A DNA stretch of 64,000 bases from Bradyrhizobium sp. 21 (lineage in GTDB: Bacteria; Pseudomonadota; Alphaproteobacteria; Rhizobiales; Xanthobacteraceae). Position 1 is the first letter of the stretch. The number at the start of each line of letters is the position of its first letter. Positions 44,221-53,245 of the stretch are shown one piece after another. The stretch is taken from positions 874,950 through 938,949 of the forward strand of contig NZ_JADPJG010000035.1 of assembly GCF_023073335.1 (NCBI RefSeq). Reading direction: 5' to 3'. Both the position numbers and the translations under genes were made by a program. The notes under the pieces were generated by a model. That model saw nothing but the letters and a program-made list of their open reading frames with translations, was not told where the DNA came from and did not search any database.

Positions 44221-45051
44221 GCCAATCAAAGTGCCCTTGATGTTGCGGATCAGACGCGCCGCTGCCTCCGTGTTTCTGCTTTGCAGCGCGCTTTCACAGT
44301 CAGCCTCAGCAGCCCTTGACGGTGTTGATTTGGTTCTTACTCAGGGGCATTTCCTATGATTGTACGCAGTAGCAGTGTCACCGGACGGGAAGACGATCTT
44401 TCCTGAAGCGAAGATAATGCTCTCAAGCTCTGGAACGCAGAGAATGGGCGGGAACTGCTTATGCTATCCGGGCGTTCGAGCTCAGTGCCGGCGGTGGCGT
44501 TCTCACCAGACGTTCGAAGATCGTATCCGACAGCTTCGATACGACGCTTAGGCTCTGGGAGACGTCAACTGGACACCTGCGAACGTTCGCCGGACATTCT
44601 GATGCAGCAATAGCGCTTGCTTCCTCTCCGGACGGCCGTCGGATCGTTTCGGGGAGCTACGACGGGACACTCAGCTGGCGACGGCGTGATCGACGTGACC
44701 GAGCTCGCGCAATATGTTGACCGCCGGCTGCCGGACCTGACCTTCGAGGCCTTCAAGCTGCGGCAGGTGCCGCAGATGAGCATTCTTGAGTTGAAATTTC
44801 CGGCTGGTATCCAAGATCGCGCTGCTACCTGTTGACGGCCAGGCGCGGCCGAAAAGCATTTCAATAAGGCCAACGCATTTTGTAAGGGCCCCGGCCGATT
44901 TATGGATTATGAGAGCGCATGCGCAGCAGAAAAAAATTGGCCAGCTTGCCCCTGGCACAGCAGTAAGTGTTGTCAGGACGGAAGCTCGTAGCGCGAGAGG
45001 GCAAGGCGATTGCCTACGTTGCCCCGGGGTCGCTGCTGCGCATTCAATAGC
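44221..45051 (+). pseudogene. Decayed, internally deleted WD40-caspase gene
   Basis: ATG 44221 opens a good signal peptide (FLLCSALSQSASAA), then an in-frame TGA at about 44357 interrupts the first WD40 motif (YAVAVSPDGKT follows). Further WD40 pieces are in shifted frames (DNALKLWNAENGRELLMLSG, then LRTFAGHSDAAIALASSPDG). At about 44675 the sequence jumps from a WD40 unit straight into the end of the caspase region (DGVIDVTELAQYVDRRLPDL), so the whole catalytic domain is deleted. The SH3-like tail (LAPGTAVSVVRTE, then KAIAYVAPGSLLRIQ) is frameshifted. Confidence 0.85.
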
Positions 45052-45576
45052 GCCGACGCGAGTCCTGAGGGATGATCCCGTGTTTGAGGCGGGACGGTTC
45101 GGCTGGTGCGAATTCTCGCGGTACTCGGAAGTCCTTCCCGACTGCCCAAACGCAATTGTCCATTCCTGGGCAATGGCGAAGAAGGAAGTATCGTATTTTT
45201 GATGGCTCGCGTGGCTCCCAGGCGAGCGTGAGGGGCGCGGCGCTGCGGGTCCGTATTGTAACGGATTGGACGCCCTTTACGTTTTTTGCCTTGCGCGCCT
45301 GAAGAATGCTTGAAAGAATTTGCAAGCCAGGGGAGAGAGTAGAAGGGGGACATTGCGGGGCTCCGGGAGATGTTGCGTTTAGGTCGCCGTCCGTTTGGCC
45401 GAGCCAACTCAAGCGTCAGGCGCGGCAATTGGGCCGCGGGCCCCGGCCTCCAATCAGGACAGCTCACACATTCTTGAGAACCAATATTGCGGGCCCTTGG
45501 GCGTCCATCCCGATGGGGAAGGTAGAGGCTGCGCCCGATCGGGGGTGGCGATTTGGATCACCTGATGGAGAATACA
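45052..45576. other. Intergenic region, nothing recognised
   Basis: This 525-bp stretch follows the pseudogene. No frame resembles a known protein. It should contain the promoter of the operon starting at 45577. Confidence 0.35.
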
Positions 45577-46785
45577 ATGAGTTCTGGGGGATTGAGACGG
45601 CAAGGGCTGTGGCTGATCGGATGTGCGACCCTTGTCATCGCAATGTCTGGCCCGGCCTTGGCATTTGAAGAGGACGAAACGCGGCAGATCACGGTGCAGC
45701 AGGCGCCGCTGCTGAACGTGACCGCGCCGGCCTCGACACTGGGCGTGGACGTCTGGACCAACCGGGCCGATGGCGCGTACGGAATCAATGAGGATCTGGC
45801 GCTGTTCGTGCGCACCAGCTACGACGCGGCGGTGACGATTCTTAATGTCGACGCTGCCGGGCGCACGACGATGTTGTTTCCCAATCGGTTCGCCCCCGAC
45901 AATCGGTTGCGCGGAAACCAAGTTTATCAGGTCCCCGGGACTGGTGCGCAGTTCAAGTTGCATATTGCCGGGCCGGTGGGCGTGAACCTGATCAAGGTGA
46001 TCGCAACGACGAGCACGGCGCCGATCTTTCAGGGCCGCGCAGTCGAGCAGTCAGGTCCCTTTGACACGTACGCCGACACGTCCGAGGAACTGGCGCGTCA
46101 GATCCAGGTGGAGATGACGCAGCCGCAGAACGGCGTCTGGGCAATAGTGGATCGGCCGATTCGAGTGGTGTCGCGGCAGGCAGGGGCACAGCCTCCGCAG
46201 GTCTTGCAAACACCGATTTCCTCACCGGCACCTTTGCCACCACCGATTCCTCCCTCCGTGATTGTCGGCAACAGCCCCGTCGCGCCCACACCCGGCGCTT
46301 CTCCCGGTCAGCCGACGCCTGGCCTGCCTGGGCTCAGCGGTATGCCCAGCGCATTCGGGCTCGAGGTGCGGACCGCGAAGGAAAGCTATCGCATGGGTGA
46401 AGACCTGGCCCTGACGTTGACATCGGAACGCAACTGCAAGCTGACGCTGCTGAGCGTTGATGCGCAGAACAACGCGGCGGTGCTCTACCCCAACAGGCTG
46501 GAGAAGGAGCCCGGCCTTCGCGCCGGCCAGACGACGTTTCTGCCCGGAACCGACGGTAAGATGAAGTTCACTCTGATGGGGCAGCCCGGACCGCAATCCG
46601 TCATTGCCATCTGCGGCGAAGAATGGTCGCTGATGGGCAGCGTCAACAACCTGTTCCGGTCGGATGATCGCTCGATCTATCCCAGCGTCAACAATCAGGT
46701 CGACATTGCTCAAGTGATTTCAGCGCAGCTCAAATCGGGTCGCAAGATCGCTCATTCGAGTGTCTCGTTTCTGCTGGTCCAGTAA
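45577..46785 (+). CDS. Exported protein with two DUF4384 domains
   Basis: The 402-aa protein starts at ATG 45577, seven bases after GGAG (the longer frame begins at 45553). The signal peptide ends near GPALAFEE. Two DUF4384 domains (about 45-165 and 255-385) each show the family pattern: GINEDLALFVRTSYDAAVTI with TMLFPNRF, and RMGEDLALTLTSERNCKLTL with AVLYPNRL. They are joined by a proline-rich linker (SSPAPLPPPIPPSVIVG). DUF4384 domains commonly accompany bacterial caspase proteins and are thought to bind ligands or partners. An OmpA gene follows 11 bp downstream. Confidence 0.88.
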   Translation: MSSGGLRRQGLWLIGCATLVIAMSGPALAFEEDETRQITVQQAPLLNVTAPASTLGVDVWTNRADGAYGINEDLALFVRTSYDAAVTILNVDAAGRTTMLFPNRFAPDNRLRGNQVYQVPGTGAQFKLHIAGPVGVNLIKVIATTSTAPIFQGRAVEQSGPFDTYADTSEELARQIQVEMTQPQNGVWAIVDRPIRVVSRQAGAQPPQVLQTPISSPAPLPPPIPPSVIVGNSPVAPTPGASPGQPTPGLPGLSGMPSAFGLEVRTAKESYRMGEDLALTLTSERNCKLTLLSVDAQNNAAVLYPNRLEKEPGLRAGQTTFLPGTDGKMKFTLMGQPGPQSVIAICGEEWSLMGSVNNLFRSDDRSIYPSVNNQVDIAQVISAQLKSGRKIAHSSVSFLLVQ

Positions 46786-46796
46786 GAGGAAATAAA

Positions 46797-47327
46797 ATGT
46801 CATTTTCGATCACCAAGAGCCTCTTGATCTCGCTGACTCTCGCGGTCGTCGGCGGGGCTGCCGTCGCCCAGGACCGCTCGCGCATCGACATCGGCAACGA
46901 TCAGCTCGATAGCCGCTCGATCGCGGACACCCTGGACAAAGCGATCACCGTAGTGCCAGCGGGGCAGCCCGGCAGTGGATCGCCAATGCCGGTGAGCCTG
47001 ATGATGAAGATCGAGTTCGGCTTCGCCTCTTCGGGGCTCACGCCGCGGGCCATGGGGCGGCTCGACCAAGTGGCGGTGGCGCTGAACGATCCGCGGCTGG
47101 TCGGCCGGCGCTTCATCGTCGAGGGGCACACCGACTCCATCGGTTCTGACGAACAGAACACGCGTCTGTCGCAGGAGCGAGCACTCAGCGTTGCGTCCTA
47201 TCTGCAAAAGCGCGGTCTGGGTGCCGAACGGCTCGCGGTTCAGGGACTGGGTAAACGACAGCCAATTTCCGGAATTGATCCGGCCGACGGTCGCAATCGG
47301 CGTGTCGAAATTGTCCCGATTCAATAG
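46797..47327 (+). CDS. OmpA-family envelope protein
   Basis: This 176-aa protein has a signal peptide (ISLTLAVVGGAAVAQ) and a C-terminal OmpA/MotB peptidoglycan-binding domain: IEFGFASSGLTPRAMGRLDQ, then FIVEGHTDSIGSDEQNTRLS, then VQGLGKRQPI and NRRVEIV. The TDxxG-x-N-x-L-S pattern that binds diaminopimelate is present. It is a periplasmic, wall-attached partner for its neighbours. It lies 11 bp after the double-DUF4384 gene and 10 bp before the next. Confidence 0.92.
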   Translation: MSFSITKSLLISLTLAVVGGAAVAQDRSRIDIGNDQLDSRSIADTLDKAITVVPAGQPGSGSPMPVSLMMKIEFGFASSGLTPRAMGRLDQVAVALNDPRLVGRRFIVEGHTDSIGSDEQNTRLSQERALSVASYLQKRGLGAERLAVQGLGKRQPISGIDPADGRNRRVEIVPIQ

Positions 47328-47337
47328 GGGGATTTCC

Positions 47338-47919
47338 ATGCGTGCTTTCAAAGGTGTGACATTCGTACTGACTATCGCTCTTCTCTCCACCTGCGCTGTC
47401 GCGCAGGAGCGGAACAAAGGGATCATCGTCAATGATGCCGAGAAGCAGCCTGGAGTTGATGCAGTCTTGGAGTTGAAGGCAAAAACGAGATCGATCGATC
47501 AGGAATTCAAGGCCATCTGTACGCAGACCTGCGGTACCGCCGGCGCTGCAGCTAAGCTCGCTCTAGAAACAAACGTTGAGATTTGCTTCAAGGTGACATC
47601 AGAAGGGTACGTCACCCTCTGGAGCATCGATTCCAAGGGCGGGTTTACGCTCATTTATCCGAACAGACTCAGTCATCCCACGAAGGCTCGGGCTGCGCTG
47701 GTGAAGGCGAATACACGAACGTGCGTCGGTGATTCGGAAAAGTATCAACTCCAGATAGCGGAGCCGAAAGGAACGTCAAAAGTATATCTACATTGGACGA
47801 GAACTGAGGACGACGCCCTCGGTCCCGAAGACTATCCGGTCATCGGGAAGGATATTAGAGCGGGGGCGCCGCCCTATGCGGCTGCGACACTGCAATACGA
47901 AATCACTGGCAAGAACTAG
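47338..47919 (+). CDS. Exported single-domain DUF4384 protein
   Basis: The 193-aa protein starts at ATG 47338 with gggg upstream. The signal peptide (FVLTIALLSTCAVAQ) is followed by one DUF4384 domain (about 75-165: EICFKVTSEGYVTLWSIDSK, then FTLIYPNRLS). A Cys pair (ICTQTCG) near residue 60 may form a disulphide. It lies ten bases after the OmpA gene and nine before the trypsin-like protease, so it is in the same operon. Confidence 0.85.
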   Translation: MRAFKGVTFVLTIALLSTCAVAQERNKGIIVNDAEKQPGVDAVLELKAKTRSIDQEFKAICTQTCGTAGAAAKLALETNVEICFKVTSEGYVTLWSIDSKGGFTLIYPNRLSHPTKARAALVKANTRTCVGDSEKYQLQIAEPKGTSKVYLHWTRTEDDALGPEDYPVIGKDIRAGAPPYAAATLQYEITGKN

Positions 47920-47928
47920 GAGCACATC

Positions 47929-48786
47929 ATGCATCGGCAAGCTCTGGCCAGCTATGCGCTCGGCGTGGTGCTTCTGTCTGCGACCACCGTGGCCGCACAG
48001 GACCGGGCGCAATTCACCTGCGTGGGACCGGACAAGAAAGTCGAATCGAAGATCGTCGGCGGCCAAGAGGCGCAATCGGGCGACTGGCCATGGCAGGTTT
48101 CACTGCAGGCAAATGGTCGACACTTCTGTGGAGGTTCCTTGATCCATCCGCAGTGGGTTCTCACCGCCGCGCATTGTGCGTTCAGTCGGGGGCAGAAAGT
48201 GCCGCTCGAACCGCTGTCCGTCGTCAGCGGGACTGTGGATCTGAAAGCAGCCGGAGCCAGACGGCGAGTCTCGCAGTTCATCGTTCATGAGCAGTACCAA
48301 CCGTCGGGACATGCCTACGACGTTGCACTCATTAAGCTTGATTCTCCCTTCGACGCGAATCCCAGCCAGATGGTCAAGCTCGAGAGTAAACGCCTGGAGC
48401 GGCAATTTGGTCAGGCGGGCGACTGTGCTGTCGTGACCGGCTGGGGGACGCTCGAAAATCAGGGAAATGAGATCCCGCCGCGTATGAGGCAGGTGGATAT
48501 CCCGATTATTGAAAACTCCGAGTGCAATCAGGCCTATAGCGGCGAGATCGCCCAAGGTCAGGTCTGCGCGGGATACAAGCAGGGCACGAAGGACTCCTGC
48601 CAGGGAGACAGCGGCGGTCCCCTCGTTGTGCCGGGCGGCCCCTCGGGGTGGACCCAGGTCGGGGTCGTGAGCTTTGGTCGCGGATGCGCTCTCCCCAATG
48701 CCTACGGCGTCTACACGCGCGTATCAGCCTACATCGACTGGATCTTGCAAAAGACGCGCGCCAATCCGAAATCAGGAGACGAGTGA
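47929..48786 (+). CDS. Exported trypsin-like serine protease (S1A)
   Basis: This 285-aa chymotrypsin-fold protease has a signal peptide (ALGVVLLSATTVAAQ). The propeptide ends at Lys41 before IVGG, the activation site. The triad is complete: His82 (LTAAHC), Asp131 (YDVALIKL) and Ser228 (GDSGGP). Asp222, six residues before the Ser, is the trypsin-specificity Asp189, so cleavage after Lys/Arg is predicted. Cysteines allow the usual disulphides, including Cys67-Cys83 and CxQGDSGG. Trypsins of this animal-like type are rare in alphaproteobacteria. A serpin gene overlaps its stop by one base. Confidence 0.95.
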   Translation: MHRQALASYALGVVLLSATTVAAQDRAQFTCVGPDKKVESKIVGGQEAQSGDWPWQVSLQANGRHFCGGSLIHPQWVLTAAHCAFSRGQKVPLEPLSVVSGTVDLKAAGARRRVSQFIVHEQYQPSGHAYDVALIKLDSPFDANPSQMVKLESKRLERQFGQAGDCAVVTGWGTLENQGNEIPPRMRQVDIPIIENSECNQAYSGEIAQGQVCAGYKQGTKDSCQGDSGGPLVVPGGPSGWTQVGVVSFGRGCALPNAYGVYTRVSAYIDWILQKTRANPKSGDE

Positions 48787-50018
48787 TGCAGTTGCTTCGT
48801 TCAATGGAGCGATCGTGGCTTGCCGCCGCGCCGGCTGCGCTCTGCCTCATGGGTGGTCTGCTCTTCAGCACGGTTCAGCAAGCCGCCGCCCGCATCGAGA
48901 TCGTCGCTCCGACCGTCGACGCGACACAGCGGCTGGCAAGCAGATTGTTTCCGCTGAGCGTCGCGCGGGGCGGCAGTAGTAACACGATCATCTCTCCGTT
49001 GAGCCTCGGCGCCGCGCTGTATATGGCGGCCGGCGGAGCGAATGGCGAGACGGAGAAGGCGTTTCGCGCGGCCCTCGAGATCGGCGACGGTTCGAGCGGC
49101 GATTCCGTTAAAAGGTTCGGCAGGCAAATCCGCAGCATCGGCTCGCACGATCCGAAGGTGATCTTCCGTTCGGTGAACGGGATGTGGCTTGCCGCCAATG
49201 CGAGACCCGTTCCCGCCTATATTGAGCTGTTGCGCAACGGCTTCCAGGCCATGGTCGCGACTGAGGATTTCTCCAAACCGAAGGCTGTGAAGGACATCAA
49301 CGACTGGTTCGCGCGTCAGACCCAGCAGCTCATTCCCAACATGGTCTCGCAGATCTCGGCCGACACGCGTGTGATCCTGGCGAACGCGTTGTACTTCAAG
49401 GGCCAATGGACGACCCCGTTTCCGGCCGGTGCGACGCAGCCCGCACCCTTTCGTCTTGCTGACGGCAAGACGATAGACGTTCCGATGATGCGCCGGTCGG
49501 ATGACGGCTTCCAATATTCCGAGACGGCGAGCTATCAAGCGATCAGGCTGCCCTTCGGCAAGGGCGAGTTCGAGGTCATCGTCGCTCTTCCAAAGGACGG
49601 CGTCGATCCCGCAAAGAACGCCGGCGAACTGACCGGGGCGGCCAACGGACAGTTCTCCGAACGCCCGGGCCGGCTCTCGCTGCCGCGGCTTCAATTGACC
49701 GCAGGCGGCGACGTGAAGGGGGTGCTGGAGGCCTTCGGTCTTAAAGAGCCGTTCTCTACTGCGGCGGATTTCTCAAAGCTCGCGAAATCGCGCATCAAGT
49801 TCGATCAGGTTGTTCATCGCGTTGCTCTGAGTTGGGACGAGCAGGGTGCCGAAGCCGCTGCTGGAACGGCCATCGTGATGACCAAGACGGCAGCTCTCCC
49901 CGCCGATCCCTTCGAAATGAATGTCGATCGCCCCTTCGTCTTCGTCCTGCGTCATGTGAAGACCGGAGCGGCCATTCTGGTCGGCTTGGTGAATGATCCG
50001 CGACAGGGATCGTCTTGA
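48786..50018 (+). CDS. Exported serpin-family protease inhibitor
   Basis: This 410-aa serpin begins at ATG 48786, overlapping the trypsin stop by one base. A signal peptide (ALCLMGGLLFSTVQQAAA) is followed by the serpin fold: NTIISPLSLGAALYMAAGGA, then RVILANALYFKGQWTTPF. The hinge EQGAEAAAGTAIVM has the small residues needed for loop insertion, indicating an inhibitory serpin. The reactive loop continues TKTAALPADPFEMNVDRPF, placing a Lys at or next to P1, which would suit the trypsin-like neighbour. The C-terminal strand is PFVFVLRHVKTGAAILVGLV. Together they look like a protease and its own inhibitor. Confidence 0.94.
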   Translation: MQLLRSMERSWLAAAPAALCLMGGLLFSTVQQAAARIEIVAPTVDATQRLASRLFPLSVARGGSSNTIISPLSLGAALYMAAGGANGETEKAFRAALEIGDGSSGDSVKRFGRQIRSIGSHDPKVIFRSVNGMWLAANARPVPAYIELLRNGFQAMVATEDFSKPKAVKDINDWFARQTQQLIPNMVSQISADTRVILANALYFKGQWTTPFPAGATQPAPFRLADGKTIDVPMMRRSDDGFQYSETASYQAIRLPFGKGEFEVIVALPKDGVDPAKNAGELTGAANGQFSERPGRLSLPRLQLTAGGDVKGVLEAFGLKEPFSTAADFSKLAKSRIKFDQVVHRVALSWDEQGAEAAAGTAIVMTKTAALPADPFEMNVDRPFVFVLRHVKTGAAILVGLVNDPRQGSS

Positions 50019-50096
50019 ATGGCAACGGACTAGCTTGGGCCTTTTGTGAGGTAGTCTTCCTTGGCGAGAGAGATGAGCAGCGCCGATCGTTCGAGA

Positions 50097-50123
50097 TTTT
50101 CGATGTTTGTTGTCAGGAATTAA
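50097..50123 (+). pseudogene. Nine-codon 3' scrap of a caspase paralogue
   Basis: Codons read FSMFVVRN and stop, nearly the same as the end of the caspase gene at 50211-52199 (FPMFFVRN and stop, 52173-52199), with 22 of 27 bases identical. It looks like the leftover tail of a duplicated copy. Confidence 0.35.
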
Positions 50124-50210
50124 GATAGCTCGTTTCAGGTCACACCAAGTTTTCGGCAGCACTACGTTCATAATACTTCCATAGAGAAGAGCGGCCGGGG
50201 CGAAGCCAAG

Positions 50211-52199
50211 ATGTTTCAGAGAGAACTCGTTTGCCGCGCGGTATCCTCTACTTTCGCCCTCGTGATGGGGGCTGGCCTACTCAATCTAAGCTTCGCACTG
50301 GCCGAAGAGACTGAGGCTCGACAGCGATTGCAGGAGGGAGGCTGCAATGCGCAAACAAAGAGTCCATGCCGCTCTTCCTCCGTCATGTCGCCGCGGGCGG
50401 GCGCAGTCTCAGTCGTCTTCGGCCGCGCGACCGATTCATTCCAAGTATCGCAAGATGGAACGCGCCTGCAATTCCCCTTGGATGTTTTTGGCGAACAAGT
50501 AGCTGATTTTGCGTTCAATCTAGCTCTTTTGACCGTGGAGGCAAGGCCCCCCAACTTTGCTCGATCGGCATCGATTGCGGCCGGGTGCCATTCTGTCATT
50601 CCAGACGACATGGGGAGTTTTCTTACTACTTCTGCTCAAGGGCCGGAGGTAAATGGTCGTCGGGGGGTCGATTCACATGAGAATTCCAAGCCGCTGTGGA
50701 CTGTCGATGCGCACGGGGGGCGCCGGGTTATCGCGCCGGTTGTCTGTTTCGCAAAGGCGACCGGCGACGGGCGTCTGGTGATAGCGGCTTACGACGATGG
50801 GACAGTCCGTTGGCATCGAACGACTGATGGTCGGGAGTTGTTGGCGTTGTTTGTCAACAAGGAGAACTGGCGTTGGGCGGCTTGGACCCCCTCGGGCTAC
50901 TATATGACTTCCCCCGGCGGGGAGGATACGATCGCCTGGCAAGTCAACCGAGTGGGGAGCCGGAATGCCGATTTCTTTCCGGCTTCACGACTCCGCGAAC
51001 GGTTCAGTCGCCCCGATATCGTACAGCAGGTGCTAATCGCTCTCGATGAAGGCAAGGCGATTGAGGCAGCCAATAGAGCCGCCAAATTGAGCTCTGACAC
51101 CACACCGGTAAATTCCAGACTGCCGCCGGTGATCAGCATTCTATCGCCTTCCGACGGGGGCTCGGTTCGAGATAGAGAGATTGCAGTCGATTACGAGTTG
51201 CGTTCGCCGTCTGGCTTGCCGGTGGATACAGTTGAGGTTCTCATTGATGGCCGGCCGAGCCGGGGTATCAAGCCGTTGCACAGCGGGGTGACCGGAGCAC
51301 GAATTGAGCGGCAGATGGTTAGCTTGCCGAACCGCGATGTCGAGCTCGGACTGTTGGCGAGATCTGGCTCGCTGGTCAGCGAAGTCGCAAAGGTCAAACT
51401 CAGATGGCAAGGTTCAACAGCGCTCCAGGCTGATGAAGGGCTCAAGCCGAAGCTCTATGGTGTGATCGTCGGCGTGAGTTCTTACAACGACAAGGCGCTT
51501 CAGCTCAAATATGCGGCCAAGGACGCCAAGGATTTTGCCGCAGCTCTGCAATTGCAAAAAGGTGGGCTCTACCGCGATGTCGAACTCAAGGTGCTCGCCG
51601 ATGCTGAAGCGACCCTTGATGCTATTCGTCGCTCCCTCACCTGGTTGGAGCGATCGGTTACCAGCCGCGATGTTGGAATTGTCTTCCTGGCGGGGCACGG
51701 ACTGTCAGATGCCAAGAACCAGTACTATTATCTCGCTGTCGATAGCGACCGGAAGCAGCTTGAGGACACCGCTCTTGACGGCGTGACGTTGCGACAACGT
51801 ACCCGGCGACTTGCAAGCAAGGTGCTGGTGTTCCTGGACACGTGCTATGCCGGCCAGGCGCTGGGACCCGCTGCACGCGGTGCAACCGACATAAACTCGC
51901 TGGTCAACGACCTCTCCAGCACCGAGAATGGCGTCGTTACTTACGCTTCTTCGACCGGGCGCGAGGTGTCTCAGGAGGATGCCTCCTGGGGGAATGGCGC
52001 GTTTACGAAGGCCCTAATCGAGGGACTTGGTGCATCCGGCGTAGAGGCGCGCGCCGACATTAGGGGCAAGGGCGTGATCACCACTGCAGCACTCGATCTT
52101 TGGGTCTCAGAGCGGGTGAAGGAATTGACCGGCGGGTCACAGCATCCGGTCATGGTCAGGCCAGTTCCCGACTTTCCGATGTTTTTCGTTAGGAATTGA
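50211..52199 (+). CDS. Exported caspase-like (C14) protein with degenerate WD40 segment
   Basis: This is a 662-aa protein. After a signal peptide (FALVMGAGLLNLSFALA) come about 130 residues without clear domains, a residual propeller-like piece (DGRLVIAAYDDGTVRWHRT) and a beta domain (SILSPSDGGSVRDREIAVDY). The C14 domain starts near residue 415 (KLYGVIVGVSSY), with His496 (FLAGHGLSD) and Cys545 (FLDTCYAGQ), and ends MFFVRN. It is shorter than the WD40-caspases and has no SH3 tail. The OmpA gene at 52202 starts two bases after its stop, so they form one transcript. Confidence 0.88.
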   Translation: MFQRELVCRAVSSTFALVMGAGLLNLSFALAEETEARQRLQEGGCNAQTKSPCRSSSVMSPRAGAVSVVFGRATDSFQVSQDGTRLQFPLDVFGEQVADFAFNLALLTVEARPPNFARSASIAAGCHSVIPDDMGSFLTTSAQGPEVNGRRGVDSHENSKPLWTVDAHGGRRVIAPVVCFAKATGDGRLVIAAYDDGTVRWHRTTDGRELLALFVNKENWRWAAWTPSGYYMTSPGGEDTIAWQVNRVGSRNADFFPASRLRERFSRPDIVQQVLIALDEGKAIEAANRAAKLSSDTTPVNSRLPPVISILSPSDGGSVRDREIAVDYELRSPSGLPVDTVEVLIDGRPSRGIKPLHSGVTGARIERQMVSLPNRDVELGLLARSGSLVSEVAKVKLRWQGSTALQADEGLKPKLYGVIVGVSSYNDKALQLKYAAKDAKDFAAALQLQKGGLYRDVELKVLADAEATLDAIRRSLTWLERSVTSRDVGIVFLAGHGLSDAKNQYYYLAVDSDRKQLEDTALDGVTLRQRTRRLASKVLVFLDTCYAGQALGPAARGATDINSLVNDLSSTENGVVTYASSTGREVSQEDASWGNGAFTKALIEGLGASGVEARADIRGKGVITTAALDLWVSERVKELTGGSQHPVMVRPVPDFPMFFVRN

Positions 52200-52201
52200 A
52201 G

Positions 52202-53245
52202 ATGGTTTCCATCCCGATGATAGCTACAAGTTGCTTTAGCCGCGGGCTCATGGTGCGATCAACGTATCTTGCTGCGGCGCTGGTGTTGGTGGGGCAATGT
52301 TTTTCTGTCGCGCCTACACGCGCTCAAAGCTGTCAAGGCTATTACGATCGGGCGCGCACCAGTCTTGCCCGGGATTCGTCGGATCTCGGGACGCTCGATC
52401 GACTCCGCGGCATGGTCAGCAATTCAGGCCAGTGCACTGAAGTTGAGAAGACCTGTTTTGCCTATCTGATCGCTGACAGTTATTCACAGGCGATCAGTGA
52501 TCTACAGGCGAAGGGCTTGCCTCCCCAAAAACTCCAGGAATTGGCGGCTGCCGGTGGATCGGTCGCGCGGACATGGCGAATGCTCTGGACGATGGCGGAC
52601 CTTGCCGAGAATGCGAAGAACTACGACCAGGCCGCGCTGTTCTACAAATCGTCCCTGACCGCGCTTTCCGACGTCGAGAGCCGGATTCAGCAGGGTGCGC
52701 GCTCCTTCGTCTGTCCGGACGAGGAGCGGGCGCTTCCGAGCGCGAAGCAGGCGGCCGAACTGATCCGCCTGGCGGAGCAGGCGGACGCCCTGGCGACGAA
52801 CTTCGTGCCGGCCCCGCCGACGCGCGACGGATCGTTCGGAGGGATCTTCGTTGGCAAGCTCCGGGGTATCGAGGTCGTCAATTTCCCGATTCCGATCGAG
52901 TTCAGGTACGACTCGACGGAGCTGACGCAGAAAGGGACCGACGCCGCGAATTTCCTGCTGTCCTTCATCAACCGGTCCGACGTTCCCAGGATCGTTCTCA
53001 CCGGGCACGCCGACCAGAAGGGCTCGGATGACTACAACTGCAAACTGTCGGGGCGCCGTCTCGATGCCCTGATCGCCTTCATGAAGCCGGCCATGCGCAA
53101 GAGCGTCACGATAGAGGCCGTCCCGCAGGGGAAGGGCGAGCCTTTTCCGATCGTCGAGGGCTCCAAGCTGTCCCAGGACGAAGTCGACCAGATCAACCGT
53201 CGCATCGAATTGCGCGATCGTAAGGTCCAGAGGAAGTGTCAATGA
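52202..53245 (+). CDS. OmpA-family envelope protein (with helical N-terminal domain)
   Basis: This 347-aa protein starts at ATG 52202, six bases after AGGAA in the tail of the caspase gene; ATG 52250 is an alternative. The signal peptide ends near APTRAQS. An alpha-helical region with conserved Cys (CQGYYDRARTSLARD, then CTEVEKTCFAYLIADSYSQA) and TPR-like spacing precedes an OmpA domain (IEFRYDSTELTQKGTDAANF, then IVLTGHADQKGSDDYNCKLS). It is a clear paralogue of the protein at 62638. Its stop overlaps the ATG of the next caspase gene (ATGA). Confidence 0.9.
   Translation: MVSIPMIATSCFSRGLMVRSTYLAAALVLVGQCFSVAPTRAQSCQGYYDRARTSLARDSSDLGTLDRLRGMVSNSGQCTEVEKTCFAYLIADSYSQAISDLQAKGLPPQKLQELAAAGGSVARTWRMLWTMADLAENAKNYDQAALFYKSSLTALSDVESRIQQGARSFVCPDEERALPSAKQAAELIRLAEQADALATNFVPAPPTRDGSFGGIFVGKLRGIEVVNFPIPIEFRYDSTELTQKGTDAANFLLSFINRSDVPRIVLTGHADQKGSDDYNCKLSGRRLDALIAFMKPAMRKSVTIEAVPQGKGEPFPIVEGSKLSQDEVDQINRRIELRDRKVQRKCQ

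Noticed and set aside
44360..44551. 63-aa frame starting at TTG 44360 as a gene
   Set aside because: It is the middle of a WD40-caspase pseudogene, after an in-frame stop and before a frameshift.
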